From NCBI GenBank assembly GCA_002333145.1, contig DDBN01000076.1, forward strand, positions 9,845 to 16,042: a stretch of DNA of 6,198 bases, given 5' to 3'. Source of the DNA: Moraxellaceae bacterium UBA2031. GTDB lineage: Bacteria; Pseudomonadota; Gammaproteobacteria; Pseudomonadales; Moraxellaceae. The notes below the pieces were generated by a model. That model ran no database searches. It saw only the letters and a list, made by a program, of their open reading frames with translations, and was not told where the DNA came from. Below, in pieces: positions 1 through 5,889 of the stretch (position 1 is its first letter; every line of letters begins with the position of its first letter). Both the position numbers and the translations under genes were made by a program.

Positions 1-326
1 TAACGGAAGTGATGGAGTCCATTGCCATCGGCCAGGACTGGGATAATGATGTGCGTGTCGTGCTGTTCGTTAAACTACGTGAAGGCATTAATTTGACGGA
101 AATCCTGCAGAAGCAGATTCGTGATGTTATTCGCGCGAACACTACCCCCCGCCATGTCCCCGCCCGTATTGTGCAGGTTAGTGATATTCCTCGGACTATC
201 AGCGGCAAGATCGTCGAACTGGCTGTGCGTAATGTTGTGCATGGGCAGCCGGTAAAAAATACCGATGCGCTTGCCAATCCTGAAGCGCTGGATTGCTTCA
301 GGAATAGGAATGAACTGACCATCTAA
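1..326 (+). CDS. aacS: Acetoacetyl-CoA synthetase, C-terminal fragment (5' end outside window)
   Basis: This is the last 107 codons or so of an acyl-adenylate-forming ligase that activates acetoacetate with ATP and CoA to acetoacetyl-CoA in the cytoplasm, linking ketone-body or polyhydroxybutyrate breakdown to central metabolism. The reading frame is open from the left edge (Thr-Glu-Val-Met-Glu at 3-17), so the GTG at 9 is internal and not a start. The C-terminal lid domain of the ANL superfamily is plain: TPRHVPARIVQV, then PRTISGKIVELAVRNVV with the catalytic lysine codon at 207-209, then the VKNTDALANPEAL tail that is characteristic of acetoacetyl-CoA synthetases rather than acetyl-CoA synthetases. 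The TAA stop at 324-326 is followed by a strong hairpin. The neighbouring minus-strand genes converge on it and need not be functionally linked. Family identity is nearly certain; the missing N-terminus cannot be judged. Confidence 0.93.
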   Translation, partial: TEVMESIAIGQDWDNDVRVVLFVKLREGINLTEILQKQIRDVIRANTTPRHVPARIVQVSDIPRTISGKIVELAVRNVVHGQPVKNTDALANPEALDCFRNRNELTI

Positions 327-364
327 TGTAGACATAACACTTACATGACATCGAAATAACGCCC

Positions 365-398
365 AATAAAAAGGCCTCCGCAAGGAGGCCTTTTTATT
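365..398. terminator. Bidirectional rho-independent terminator between convergent genes
   Basis: Positions 365-379 and 384-398 are perfect reverse complements: a 15-bp stem with an 8-bp GC-rich core (GGCCTCC plus the flanking pair) and a GCAA tetraloop at 380-383. The arms begin with AATAAAAA and end with TTTTTATT, so RNA from either strand has a stable hairpin followed by a U-rich tract. It lies 39 bases after the aacS stop and 14 bases after the stop of the convergent GMC gene, so it can end both transcripts. Confidence 0.93.
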
Positions 399-411
399 AC
401 TCATGCAAGCA

Positions 412-2001
412 TCACGACCAGAAGTAACTGGCTTCACGTTTGATGATGTTTTCAACGATATAACTGGCCAGTGCCGATACCGTCATCTGTGTATTAACGG
501 TAATTTCTGTCGGCATGATGCTGGCATCAACCACAAAAAGACCTTTTAGCTCATGCGATTCACCCCAAGGATTCACCACTGAGGTAAAGGGATCTTTACC
601 CATGCGACAAGTGCCTTGTGGGTTATACGCAATCATACGCATTGTATAAAGGCCCAGCGACCCGAACGTAATTTTATCCACGGCCTGATCTAGCTCAAAT
701 ACATTGCTGGCTGCAGTACGGTTATACGAGGGCAGATAAACCTTTTCTGCACCTGCTGCAAACATCACTCGACCTGCGCGACGAAGACCATCACGCAATG
801 AATTGAACTCATCACGATTAAGATTCCACTCGATGCGTTTGTCACCTTCGTAAGGGTCGCCGATCCACTGCACAAACCCTTGCCCATGGTCATGAACAAA
901 CACATTAAGTGCGGAGAAGTACTTGTACTCTTTCATGAAACGAATATGGTCATCGCCCTCGCCCAGCTCACCCTGCGAAACAAGCTGAGCTGGCGCGGCA
1001 ACCCCACTGTCCATATCTGTCCAGTTGGATTTTTCATTCCAGAACTCGTCAACATGTACGCCTGTCAAGGCTCCACGCCAGCCATAAACGGGATCAGAGA
1101 ATTTACCAAAGACAGATACGCCAGGGCGTATTGAAAGATTTCGACCAACCATTCCGCTCTGACGACCCATGCCGCTCTTTTGTAGCAGCAGAGGTGTCTG
1201 AATTGGACCAGCACCCATCACCACAATTTGACCTTCTGCAGTGAACTTGGACACAACTTGCTTGGTATCTGGATCGATAAAGCGCCCTTCTACACCAGAG
1301 GCGCGACCATTGCGCTGCGTGACAAAGTCAACGTGAGCATCGACAAAAATCTCAGCACCTTCTGCAATCGCCCAAGGCAAATAGGTAACCAACATGGAAA
1401 GCTTGCGGTCGGACGGGCAGCCGGCCAAGCAGTGCCCCGTTAGTGCGCATTGTTTTACATTGCGCGACAACGGCTTCCAAGACCAGCCCATGACTTCCGC
1501 ACCCTGCACGATCAGGTTGGCCGCATCATTAATTTCATGAGGCTCATTGATATGCACACCCAAGCGCTCTTCCAATTTTTCAAAGTGCGGACGGAGCTGC
1601 TCCGGAGAAAGATTCTCGAGGCCATGATCCGCCCCCCACTCTTTAAGAACACGATCTGGAATACGAGCAGAAATAGTCGCACTCACCACGGTAGAGCCAC
1701 CTGTGGTAGCCCCCTGCAAAAGGATCACATCTCCGGTGGAGTTGGTTTGCAGGCCCGCATCTTGGTACATGCGGTACATAGTGTCTGTCATGTCTTCTTT
1801 GAAGTCGGAGCTAGGAACATAGCGCCCCGCTTCAAGCACGATCACTGACTTGCCTGTGCGAGCAAGCTCATAAGCTGCCACGGCACCACCTGCCCCCGAG
1901 CCAACGATAATGACATCCGCCTTGAGGTGAACCTCTTTATCGCGAATGTCCTTGGCTTGGGTAACCGGAAGCCCATCTTGCGGGAGTTCCCTGTAAATCA
2001 T
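412..2001 (-). CDS. GMC-family FAD-dependent oxidoreductase (alcohol/sugar dehydrogenase-like large subunit)
   Basis: This 529-residue flavoprotein should oxidise an alcohol group; the substrate is not identifiable. Seen: a Rossmann ADP-binding motif VGSGAGG at about 33-39 ending in Glu57; GATTGGSTVV at 97-106 (GMC signature 1 region); a cysteine cluster Cys185-X5-Cys191-X3-Cys195; and GMC signature 2, GPIQTPLLLQKSGMG, at 265-279, which fits the PROSITE pattern exactly. The C-terminal domain has NPQGTCRMG from 460 and VNTQMTVSAL around 502-511. Asn503 matches the second catalytic position, but residue 460 is Asn where the family normally has the catalytic His, and residue 107 is Ser where Asn is usual. 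There is no signal peptide; the gene just upstream (49-bp gap) encodes a Tat-exported partner, so periplasmic delivery by hitchhiking is inferred. GAGGG lies shortly before the ATG. The fold is certain; activity and any Fe-S cluster are open. Confidence 0.92.
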   Translation of the reverse strand: MIYRELPQDGLPVTQAKDIRDKEVHLKADVIIVGSGAGGAVAAYELARTGKSVIVLEAGRYVPSSDFKEDMTDTMYRMYQDAGLQTNSTGDVILLQGATTGGSTVVSATISARIPDRVLKEWGADHGLENLSPEQLRPHFEKLEERLGVHINEPHEINDAANLIVQGAEVMGWSWKPLSRNVKQCALTGHCLAGCPSDRKLSMLVTYLPWAIAEGAEIFVDAHVDFVTQRNGRASGVEGRFIDPDTKQVVSKFTAEGQIVVMGAGPIQTPLLLQKSGMGRQSGMVGRNLSIRPGVSVFGKFSDPVYGWRGALTGVHVDEFWNEKSNWTDMDSGVAAPAQLVSQGELGEGDDHIRFMKEYKYFSALNVFVHDHGQGFVQWIGDPYEGDKRIEWNLNRDEFNSLRDGLRRAGRVMFAAGAEKVYLPSYNRTAASNVFELDQAVDKITFGSLGLYTMRMIAYNPQGTCRMGKDPFTSVVNPWGESHELKGLFVVDASIMPTEITVNTQMTVSALASYIVENIIKREASYFWS

Positions 2002-2050
2002 TTCGCCCTCGATACCGACTCAGTGCGTCTTGTTATTTTATTGGGGGAGA

Positions 2051-2641
2051 TCAGCGTGGTAACGGAGCGTTACCAAGGCGACGGATGCCCCATTTCTGGG
2101 TAACCGGGCCATCATACTCAAGAGCAGGATAGGTGCGAGGGTCCTGCCAGTATCCAAAGGTAACCATCATCTTCAGACTGGAAATAACGCCTCGCTCCAG
2201 CATATTGCCGGACTGCCAATCCCTGACACGTTTCAGCGCACGTTCATCGCCCATGGCAGAAAATCGTGAAAACCGCCATGCAACGCCCGTGTATTCAAGG
2301 CTATTGACCGCCATCTTCACCAGCAAACGTGGACGCGGGTCCAGCTTACTAAAAATGATGTCAACATTTTGCATGACCGGTACTTCAGTCGAAGATGGCA
2401 ACTGGAACTTTTGCGTTGGCAGCATGACCACCCGCAACTTATCCAGTACGCGATACTCTACATCCGACATGTACTTGATACCGGGAGGTATTGCTTTTTC
2501 AGCCGCCAGAGCCTGGCTTGGCAATATCAGCATAGAACCCGTGACAGCAGCAAGCTGCGCGCCGCCCACAAGGAAACGACGACGGGACAATGGCTCAAGG
2601 CCAGCCAGGAATTCGGGGGGTAAAGGGGTCTTGTTGCTCAT
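2051..2641 (-). CDS. Tat-signal small subunit, gluconate 2-dehydrogenase subunit 3-like (hitchhiker partner of the GMC enzyme)
   Basis: This 196-residue protein begins with a twin-arginine signal: SRRRFLVGG at 19-27, a hydrophobic stretch to about residue 40, and a likely cleavage site after ALA (residues 44-46). The mature part has no cysteines and no cofactor motif. It ends with a FGYWQDPRTYPALEYDGP segment, resembling the aromatic Tyr-Asp-Gly-Pro ending of gluconate 2-dehydrogenase subunit 3 proteins. In characterised FAD-dependent sugar dehydrogenases (gamma-alpha type) such a subunit binds the leaderless flavoprotein and carries it through the Tat pore; the same role is inferred here from the adjacent GMC gene. 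GAGGAG lies four bases before the ATG. A small inverted repeat (CGGAC/GTCCG, 2654-2666) sits next to that ribosome binding site. The exact family assignment rests on recall of the C-terminal pattern and context; the Tat signal is direct evidence. Confidence 0.82.
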   Translation of the reverse strand: MSNKTPLPPEFLAGLEPLSRRRFLVGGAQLAAVTGSMLILPSQALAAEKAIPPGIKYMSDVEYRVLDKLRVVMLPTQKFQLPSSTEVPVMQNVDIIFSKLDPRPRLLVKMAVNSLEYTGVAWRFSRFSAMGDERALKRVRDWQSGNMLERGVISSLKMMVTFGYWQDPRTYPALEYDGPVTQKWGIRRLGNAPLPR

Positions 2642-2679
2642 CTTGCTCCTCGGCGGACACCGTCCGGGGCAACTTTGTA

Positions 2680-2709
2680 ATTATTGGTCAAGTCTCGCAG
2701 TCTAGCCAA
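2680..2709 (-). promoter_or_regulatory. Candidate sigma70 promoter for the small subunit-GMC pair
   Basis: In the 128-bp gap after the esterase stop, the minus strand reads TTGGCT (2709-2704), an 18-base spacer, then AATAAT (2685-2680), matching 4/6 and 5/6 of the sigma70 boxes. The start codon of the Tat subunit lies about 40 bases downstream of the -10 box. The spacer contains the direct repeat AGTCT-CGC-AGTCT (2691-2703, + strand), and the whole element is bracketed by an ATTGG/CCAAT inverted repeat (2683-2687, 2706-2710). The element is weak by sequence alone. If real, it gives the dehydrogenase pair its own promoter besides readthrough from the esterase. Confidence 0.3.
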
Positions 2710-2769
2710 TGCGGCGGCAAAACCCAATAGTTAATAGTGCCAAGATCCTGATTCCCGACATTTTACTTA

Positions 2770-4287
2770 TCAAAGCACCTCATCCCACAATAATCGGCGC
2801 TCAGACTGGGGATCAATCTGTACGTTGGACGCGGCAGCCATATGCAATACGGCCCTGTGATTCGGCTTATAAACCGGCCATTCAGGCCAACCCTCAGCCA
2901 TTGGGGCCTTCCCGTTGGCAAAACTGGACCACGCCTGCCTTACTTGCCGGGAGAGCTGCTCCGCCTCCTCACCCCCTCCTGTAAAGAACTGGCCAGCAGG
3001 TTTATCCGTGACCCCGAATACAAAGGGCACCTCCATAACGTGGCAGCTTTTTAGGCGCCGATTAAACGCACACGGCCAGTCAAACAGGTACTGCCAAGTG
3101 GGTGCTATATGGCTAAAGCGGGCTTCGGCAAGACGAATCGTCGGCATCCGGAACATGCGATCCGTCTCATAGGCGCAGAATAACTCGCTGCTCGAAACCT
3201 CTGGCATCGCCTCACGATAACGGGACATCATCATGGCGCCTCGCCCCGGCAATGTGCGCTCAAACTCATGAGTCAGGCGCTCATCATCAGGCTCTTCCCT
3301 GGGACGTGACTGTCCCATGCTCTGCGGAGAAAGATAGAACAGCGTCCACTCATCCATCGTTGTCCCTAGCATTAGTGGGATATGAGCAGACGCACCATTG
3401 CTCATGGCCGTTAACGGATGCTCAGGCAGCACGTCATCTCCTATCAGAGGAAGCAGCGTCATACCAAACTGGGCCACTGGGCTGGCATGTAAACCGCGAT
3501 TAACGGTGGCTTTAAAGCAACTGCGCTGGGCTCTGACGATCCCTTTCAAGTCGCCCATTAGACAAGATGCAGGGCCTCCACCAGCCGCCTCAGCAAATAA
3601 GCGCGTTATTCTGGCGGCTTCGCTGCGCGTTACCACATGATCAGGGCTGCCACTTTGAATAATGGCTCTGGCAAAAAGCCCTTGGGCCAAAGGACTGGCC
3701 ATCAAGCAGGCAATGCTCATTCCTCCCGCAGACTCACCAAACAAAGTGACTGCTGCCGGATCTCCACCAAAATCAGCGATATGGTCACGCACCCACTGCA
3801 AGGCCAGTATCTGATCTCTTAAACCTGCATTACTGACACCGTCTAGCTCTGGCCACTCTGACCATTCACCAAACCCAAGGATACCCAGCCGATAATTGAT
3901 GCTGACGATAATCACGCCGTTTTCACGAGCCAGTGCCGAGCCATCATATAAAGATTGGCTGCTCGCTCCCGCCGTAAAGCCGCCGCCATGAATCCACACC
4001 ATGACAGGCAGTGGAGTTGCCTGATGTAACGGCCGCCAGATATTAAGCGCGAGACAGGCTTCACCCGTTTCACCAACCGGCATAAAGGGGATCTCATCCT
4101 GCGGAGCGGCTGGCGCCCAAGAAGTTGCATCCAGAACGCCATGCCATGCCGAAACTGGCTCCGGCGCACGGATACGGCCTAGCCCCTTCAAAGGAGCCGC
4201 AAAAGGGATGCCGCGGAATTGCTGTACACCGTCTTTCTCAATACCGGCAATTAAACCCAAGCGTGTATTCACTGTTGGTGACGACAT
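2770..4287 (-). CDS. Type B carboxylesterase (alpha/beta hydrolase, COesterase family)
   Basis: This 505-residue serine hydrolase cleaves carboxylic esters to an acid and an alcohol. Seen in order: the N-terminal FRGIPFAAP motif (24-32) typical of the family; the cysteine segment CLALNIW (78-84); the oxyanion-hole motif HGGGF (100-104); the nucleophile elbow FGESAGG with Ser186; GTTMDE with Glu313 as the likely acid; and His416 in CHVMEVPFVFG. The full triad Ser186-Glu313-His416 is therefore present, and the length is normal for bacterial members such as p-nitrobenzyl esterases. No signal peptide or membrane segment is visible, so it is probably cytoplasmic. The usual Glu-Asp-Cys before CLxLN reads Glu-Ala-Cys here. 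AGGAG stands six bases upstream of the ATG, which supports the start. It is first in the minus-strand block and diverges from an AraC regulator, the likely controller. The natural ester is unknown. Confidence 0.93.
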   Translation of the reverse strand: MSSPTVNTRLGLIAGIEKDGVQQFRGIPFAAPLKGLGRIRAPEPVSAWHGVLDATSWAPAAPQDEIPFMPVGETGEACLALNIWRPLHQATPLPVMVWIHGGGFTAGASSQSLYDGSALARENGVIIVSINYRLGILGFGEWSEWPELDGVSNAGLRDQILALQWVRDHIADFGGDPAAVTLFGESAGGMSIACLMASPLAQGLFARAIIQSGSPDHVVTRSEAARITRLFAEAAGGGPASCLMGDLKGIVRAQRSCFKATVNRGLHASPVAQFGMTLLPLIGDDVLPEHPLTAMSNGASAHIPLMLGTTMDEWTLFYLSPQSMGQSRPREEPDDERLTHEFERTLPGRGAMMMSRYREAMPEVSSSELFCAYETDRMFRMPTIRLAEARFSHIAPTWQYLFDWPCAFNRRLKSCHVMEVPFVFGVTDKPAGQFFTGGGEEAEQLSRQVRQAWSSFANGKAPMAEGWPEWPVYKPNHRAVLHMAAASNVQIDPQSERRLLWDEVL

Positions 4288-4311
4288 AAGCCTCTCCTGA
4301 ACAAGAACACC

Positions 4312-4340
4312 ATCATCACCCAGCTATCCGGTAACGCCAA
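4312..4340 (-). promoter_or_regulatory. Candidate esterase promoter
   Basis: The minus strand has TTGGCG (4340-4335), a 17-base spacer and GATGAT (4317-4312), each matching 4/6 of the sigma70 boxes, about 24 bases before the esterase ATG. These imperfect boxes suit an activator-dependent promoter, and the repeats at 4353-4381 lie directly upstream of the -35 box. This is an inference from position and weak matches. Confidence 0.3.
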
Positions 4341-4348
4341 CCCTTTAG

Positions 4349-4381
4349 ACAGTGACCGCTGTGAACCGATCATGAAAACCG
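4349..4381. promoter_or_regulatory. Candidate AraC-type operator: three TGA(n)CCG repeats and an ACAG/CTGT inverted repeat
   Basis: In the 100-bp divergent region, the + strand carries TGACCG (4353-4358), TGAACCG (4362-4368) and TGAAAACCG (4373-4381). Their CCG ends are 10 and 13 bases apart, roughly one helical turn. The first overlaps an inverted repeat ACAG-N6-CTGT (4349-4362). They would lie roughly at -48 to -76 relative to the proposed esterase start, a usual place for a class I/II activator, and beside the araC-family gene's own 5' end, so autoregulation is possible. No binding site is known for this regulator. Confidence 0.35.
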
Positions 4382-4387
4382 ACTAGA

Positions 4388-5458
4388 ATGATTCACTGTT
4401 TCCGCTGCCACCCGACTTTGCCCATGCCTGTCCTGAACATGCCGACCGTCTCTTCTGTCCACATCAACCACTTGATCGATGTGGCTCGACAAAAAGGAGC
4501 CAACCTGTCTGCCATCGAAGCACGCTTGGAACTCAGCAACGAGTCGCTGAACGATATAAATGTTCGTTTTCCTATTGAGACAGAGGATGCACTTTTCAGC
4601 GAAATTCTCACCCAACTTAACGACACCTTGTTTGGCCTGCATACCGGTGAATATATCCGCCCCACTTCAAGTGGCGTACTTGGCTACGCTGCAATGAGTA
4701 GCCGAAATCTGGGAGAAGCCATAAACCTTATGTTGCGTTATGAACACTTTCGCTCAGAAGTGAGTCACTGTGAGGCCCAAATTGATGATGAAACATTCAG
4801 CATTACCTGGCAGCCCTACGACAATGCCATCGAATACCACCGGCATCGCGTAGAGGGAGCTTTTTCCAGCTGGGTCAGTTATGGCCGCTGGATCATGCGC
4901 AGCCAGCACAACCCATTGCGGGTACAGTTCTGCCATCAGCCCCCGTCTGAAGATGTTACCGAGTACGAACGAATATTTCAGTGCCCTGTTGAGTTTGGCT
5001 GTACCGAAAACCGTATTACGCTAGATGCACGTCTGCTTGATGTGCCGCTAGCGGATGCAGATGCCGATGTGCACCGACTAATGCAGGCTCGTGTTGATGA
5101 GGTATTGGCAAACTATCAGGCACGGGGTAATTTCTTGGCACAAGTTCGTCTTACCATGACCGATGCATTGCCACTTGGAGCGCCAACTCTGGAGGTTATG
5201 GCCGATGTATTAGAGCTCAAGCCCTGGACACTTCGTCGCCGCCTTAGTGCAGAAGGAACAGATTTTTCCTCACTACTTGATCAGGTGCGCATCCAGCTTG
5301 CTCAGCGCTACCTGGCCAACCCCTCTCACCCTATAAGCGATATTGCTAGCCTGCTGGGGTATTCTGAACAAAGTGCATTTAATCGCGCATTCAAACGCTG
5401 GTTTAAATGCACCCCTGCTGCCTATCGGCAAAAAATACAGAATGAGCTATTGAGCTAA
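4388..5458 (+). CDS. AraC-family transcriptional regulator with large N-terminal ligand-sensing domain
   Basis: This is a cytoplasmic DNA-binding regulator of 356 residues, slightly longer than the usual 330-345 for this subgroup. Residues about 25-210 form the arabinose-binding-type N-terminal domain found in regulators such as OruR/ArgR-like proteins (for example the LxxHTGEY... LGYAAMSSRNLGEAI pattern). The C-terminal AraC domain holds two helix-turn-helix units, the first near 267-286 (TLEVMADVLELKPWTLRRRL) and the second near 316-346 (ISDIASLLGYSEQSAFNRAFKRW, then TPAAYR). It is transcribed away from the esterase, so it most likely senses the ester or a breakdown product and activates the esterase-dehydrogenase block. 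The start is uncertain: the ATG at 4388 lacks a ribosome binding site and overlaps a possible -10 box (TAGAAT, 4384-4389). ATGs at 4424 (residue 13) and 4439 (residue 18) fit family length better but also lack a clear Shine-Dalgarno sequence. Confidence 0.92.
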   Translation: MIHCFRCHPTLPMPVLNMPTVSSVHINHLIDVARQKGANLSAIEARLELSNESLNDINVRFPIETEDALFSEILTQLNDTLFGLHTGEYIRPTSSGVLGYAAMSSRNLGEAINLMLRYEHFRSEVSHCEAQIDDETFSITWQPYDNAIEYHRHRVEGAFSSWVSYGRWIMRSQHNPLRVQFCHQPPSEDVTEYERIFQCPVEFGCTENRITLDARLLDVPLADADADVHRLMQARVDEVLANYQARGNFLAQVRLTMTDALPLGAPTLEVMADVLELKPWTLRRRLSAEGTDFSSLLDQVRIQLAQRYLANPSHPISDIASLLGYSEQSAFNRAFKRWFKCTPAAYRQKIQNELLS

Positions 5459-5466
5459 TCCGGCGC

Positions 5467-5799
5467 TTACTTATCTGTCAGCACGATAAGATGGCGGTTC
5501 TTTCTCAGCAGAACAGGACCAATTCCCTTTACCTTCTCTAGATCGTGCAGCGAGCGAAATGCGCCATGCTCTTTGCGATATAACACGATGGCCTGAGCCT
5601 TCTTCTCACCAATACCTTTTAGCCGTTCAGATAACTCTCGGGCATCAGCCTTGTTAATGTCGACCTTGTCAGCATTACTAGGGCCATTGGCGTCAGTATC
5701 AGAGGAAAATGACATGGCACGTAGTACAGGCTTTTCATATTCTGCCGCATGCGCACAGAATGAATAAAAAAATAGGCAAAAAATAAAGAGAATACGCAT
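5467..5799 (-). CDS. comEA: ComEA-type helix-hairpin-helix DNA-uptake protein (periplasmic)
   Basis: This is a small secreted DNA-binding protein of 110 residues from the chosen start. I take the ATG at 5799 because AAGGA stands nine bases upstream and a signal peptide follows at once (MRILFIFCLFFYSFCAHA, cleavage near residues 18-19). An in-frame ATG 12 codons upstream (5835) would bury that signal. After a low-complexity Ser/Asp/Asn linker (about 30-44) comes VDINKADARELSERLKGIG and VKGIGPVLL: two helix-hairpin-helix units at about 55-75 and 84-105, the ComEA C-terminal domain. Short Gram-negative ComEA proteins bind incoming double-stranded DNA in the periplasm and pull it in during natural transformation. 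The stop lies eight bases from the end of the convergent AraC gene with no obvious terminator between. Other competence genes are not in view, and related short HhH proteins of unproven function exist. Confidence 0.88.
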   Translation of the reverse strand: MRILFIFCLFFYSFCAHAAEYEKPVLRAMSFSSDTDANGPSNADKVDINKADARELSERLKGIGEKKAQAIVLYRKEHGAFRSLHDLEKVKGIGPVLLRKNRHLIVLTDK

Positions 5800-5826
5800 C
5801 AGAAATCGTCCTTGAATAATTTCAAA

Positions 5827-5845
5827 GGCCACCATCCTGGTAGCC
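5827..5845 (-). other. Stem-loop between trhP and comEA
   Basis: The minus strand reads GGCTACC-AGGAT-GGTGGCC, a 7-bp stem with one G-U pair and a 5-base loop, followed by TTTGAAATTATT. It could be a weak terminator for trhP or a leader structure of comEA. The U-tract is interrupted, so termination is unproven. The AT-rich sequence just upstream (5848-5889) could hold a comEA promoter, but no convincing pair of boxes stands out. Confidence 0.25.
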
Positions 5846-5889
5846 CGAATAGCATAGATTTATTTATAAAATTTCATAATAACGAGCAA

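Noticed and set aside
9..11. GTG at 9 as the start of a short complete gene
   Set aside because: The frame is open to the left edge and the product begins inside a conserved acyl-CoA synthetase domain, so it is a truncated view of a longer gene.
75..455. 126-codon minus-strand frame over aacS and the terminator
   Set aside because: It is antisense to the conserved end of aacS and runs through the perfect terminator hairpin, so it is not a plausible gene.
1450..1848. 132-codon + strand frame opposite the GMC gene
   Set aside because: It is a shadow of the GMC coding sequence. It has no domain pattern, while the opposite strand carries clear GMC signatures.
2133..2705. 190-codon open frame on the + strand opposite the Tat small subunit
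   Set aside because: It lies antisense to a gene with a Tat signal, ribosome binding site and family-like tail. Its own translation is Arg/Ser-rich with no recognisable motif.
2725..2738. AATAG-TT-AATAG short direct repeat
   Set aside because: Two five-base copies in an AT-rich stretch are easily due to chance, and nothing around them supports a function.
2750..2769. A terminator after the esterase
   Set aside because: No stable stem followed by a U-tract is visible downstream of the stop at 2770, so readthrough into the dehydrogenase genes is possible.
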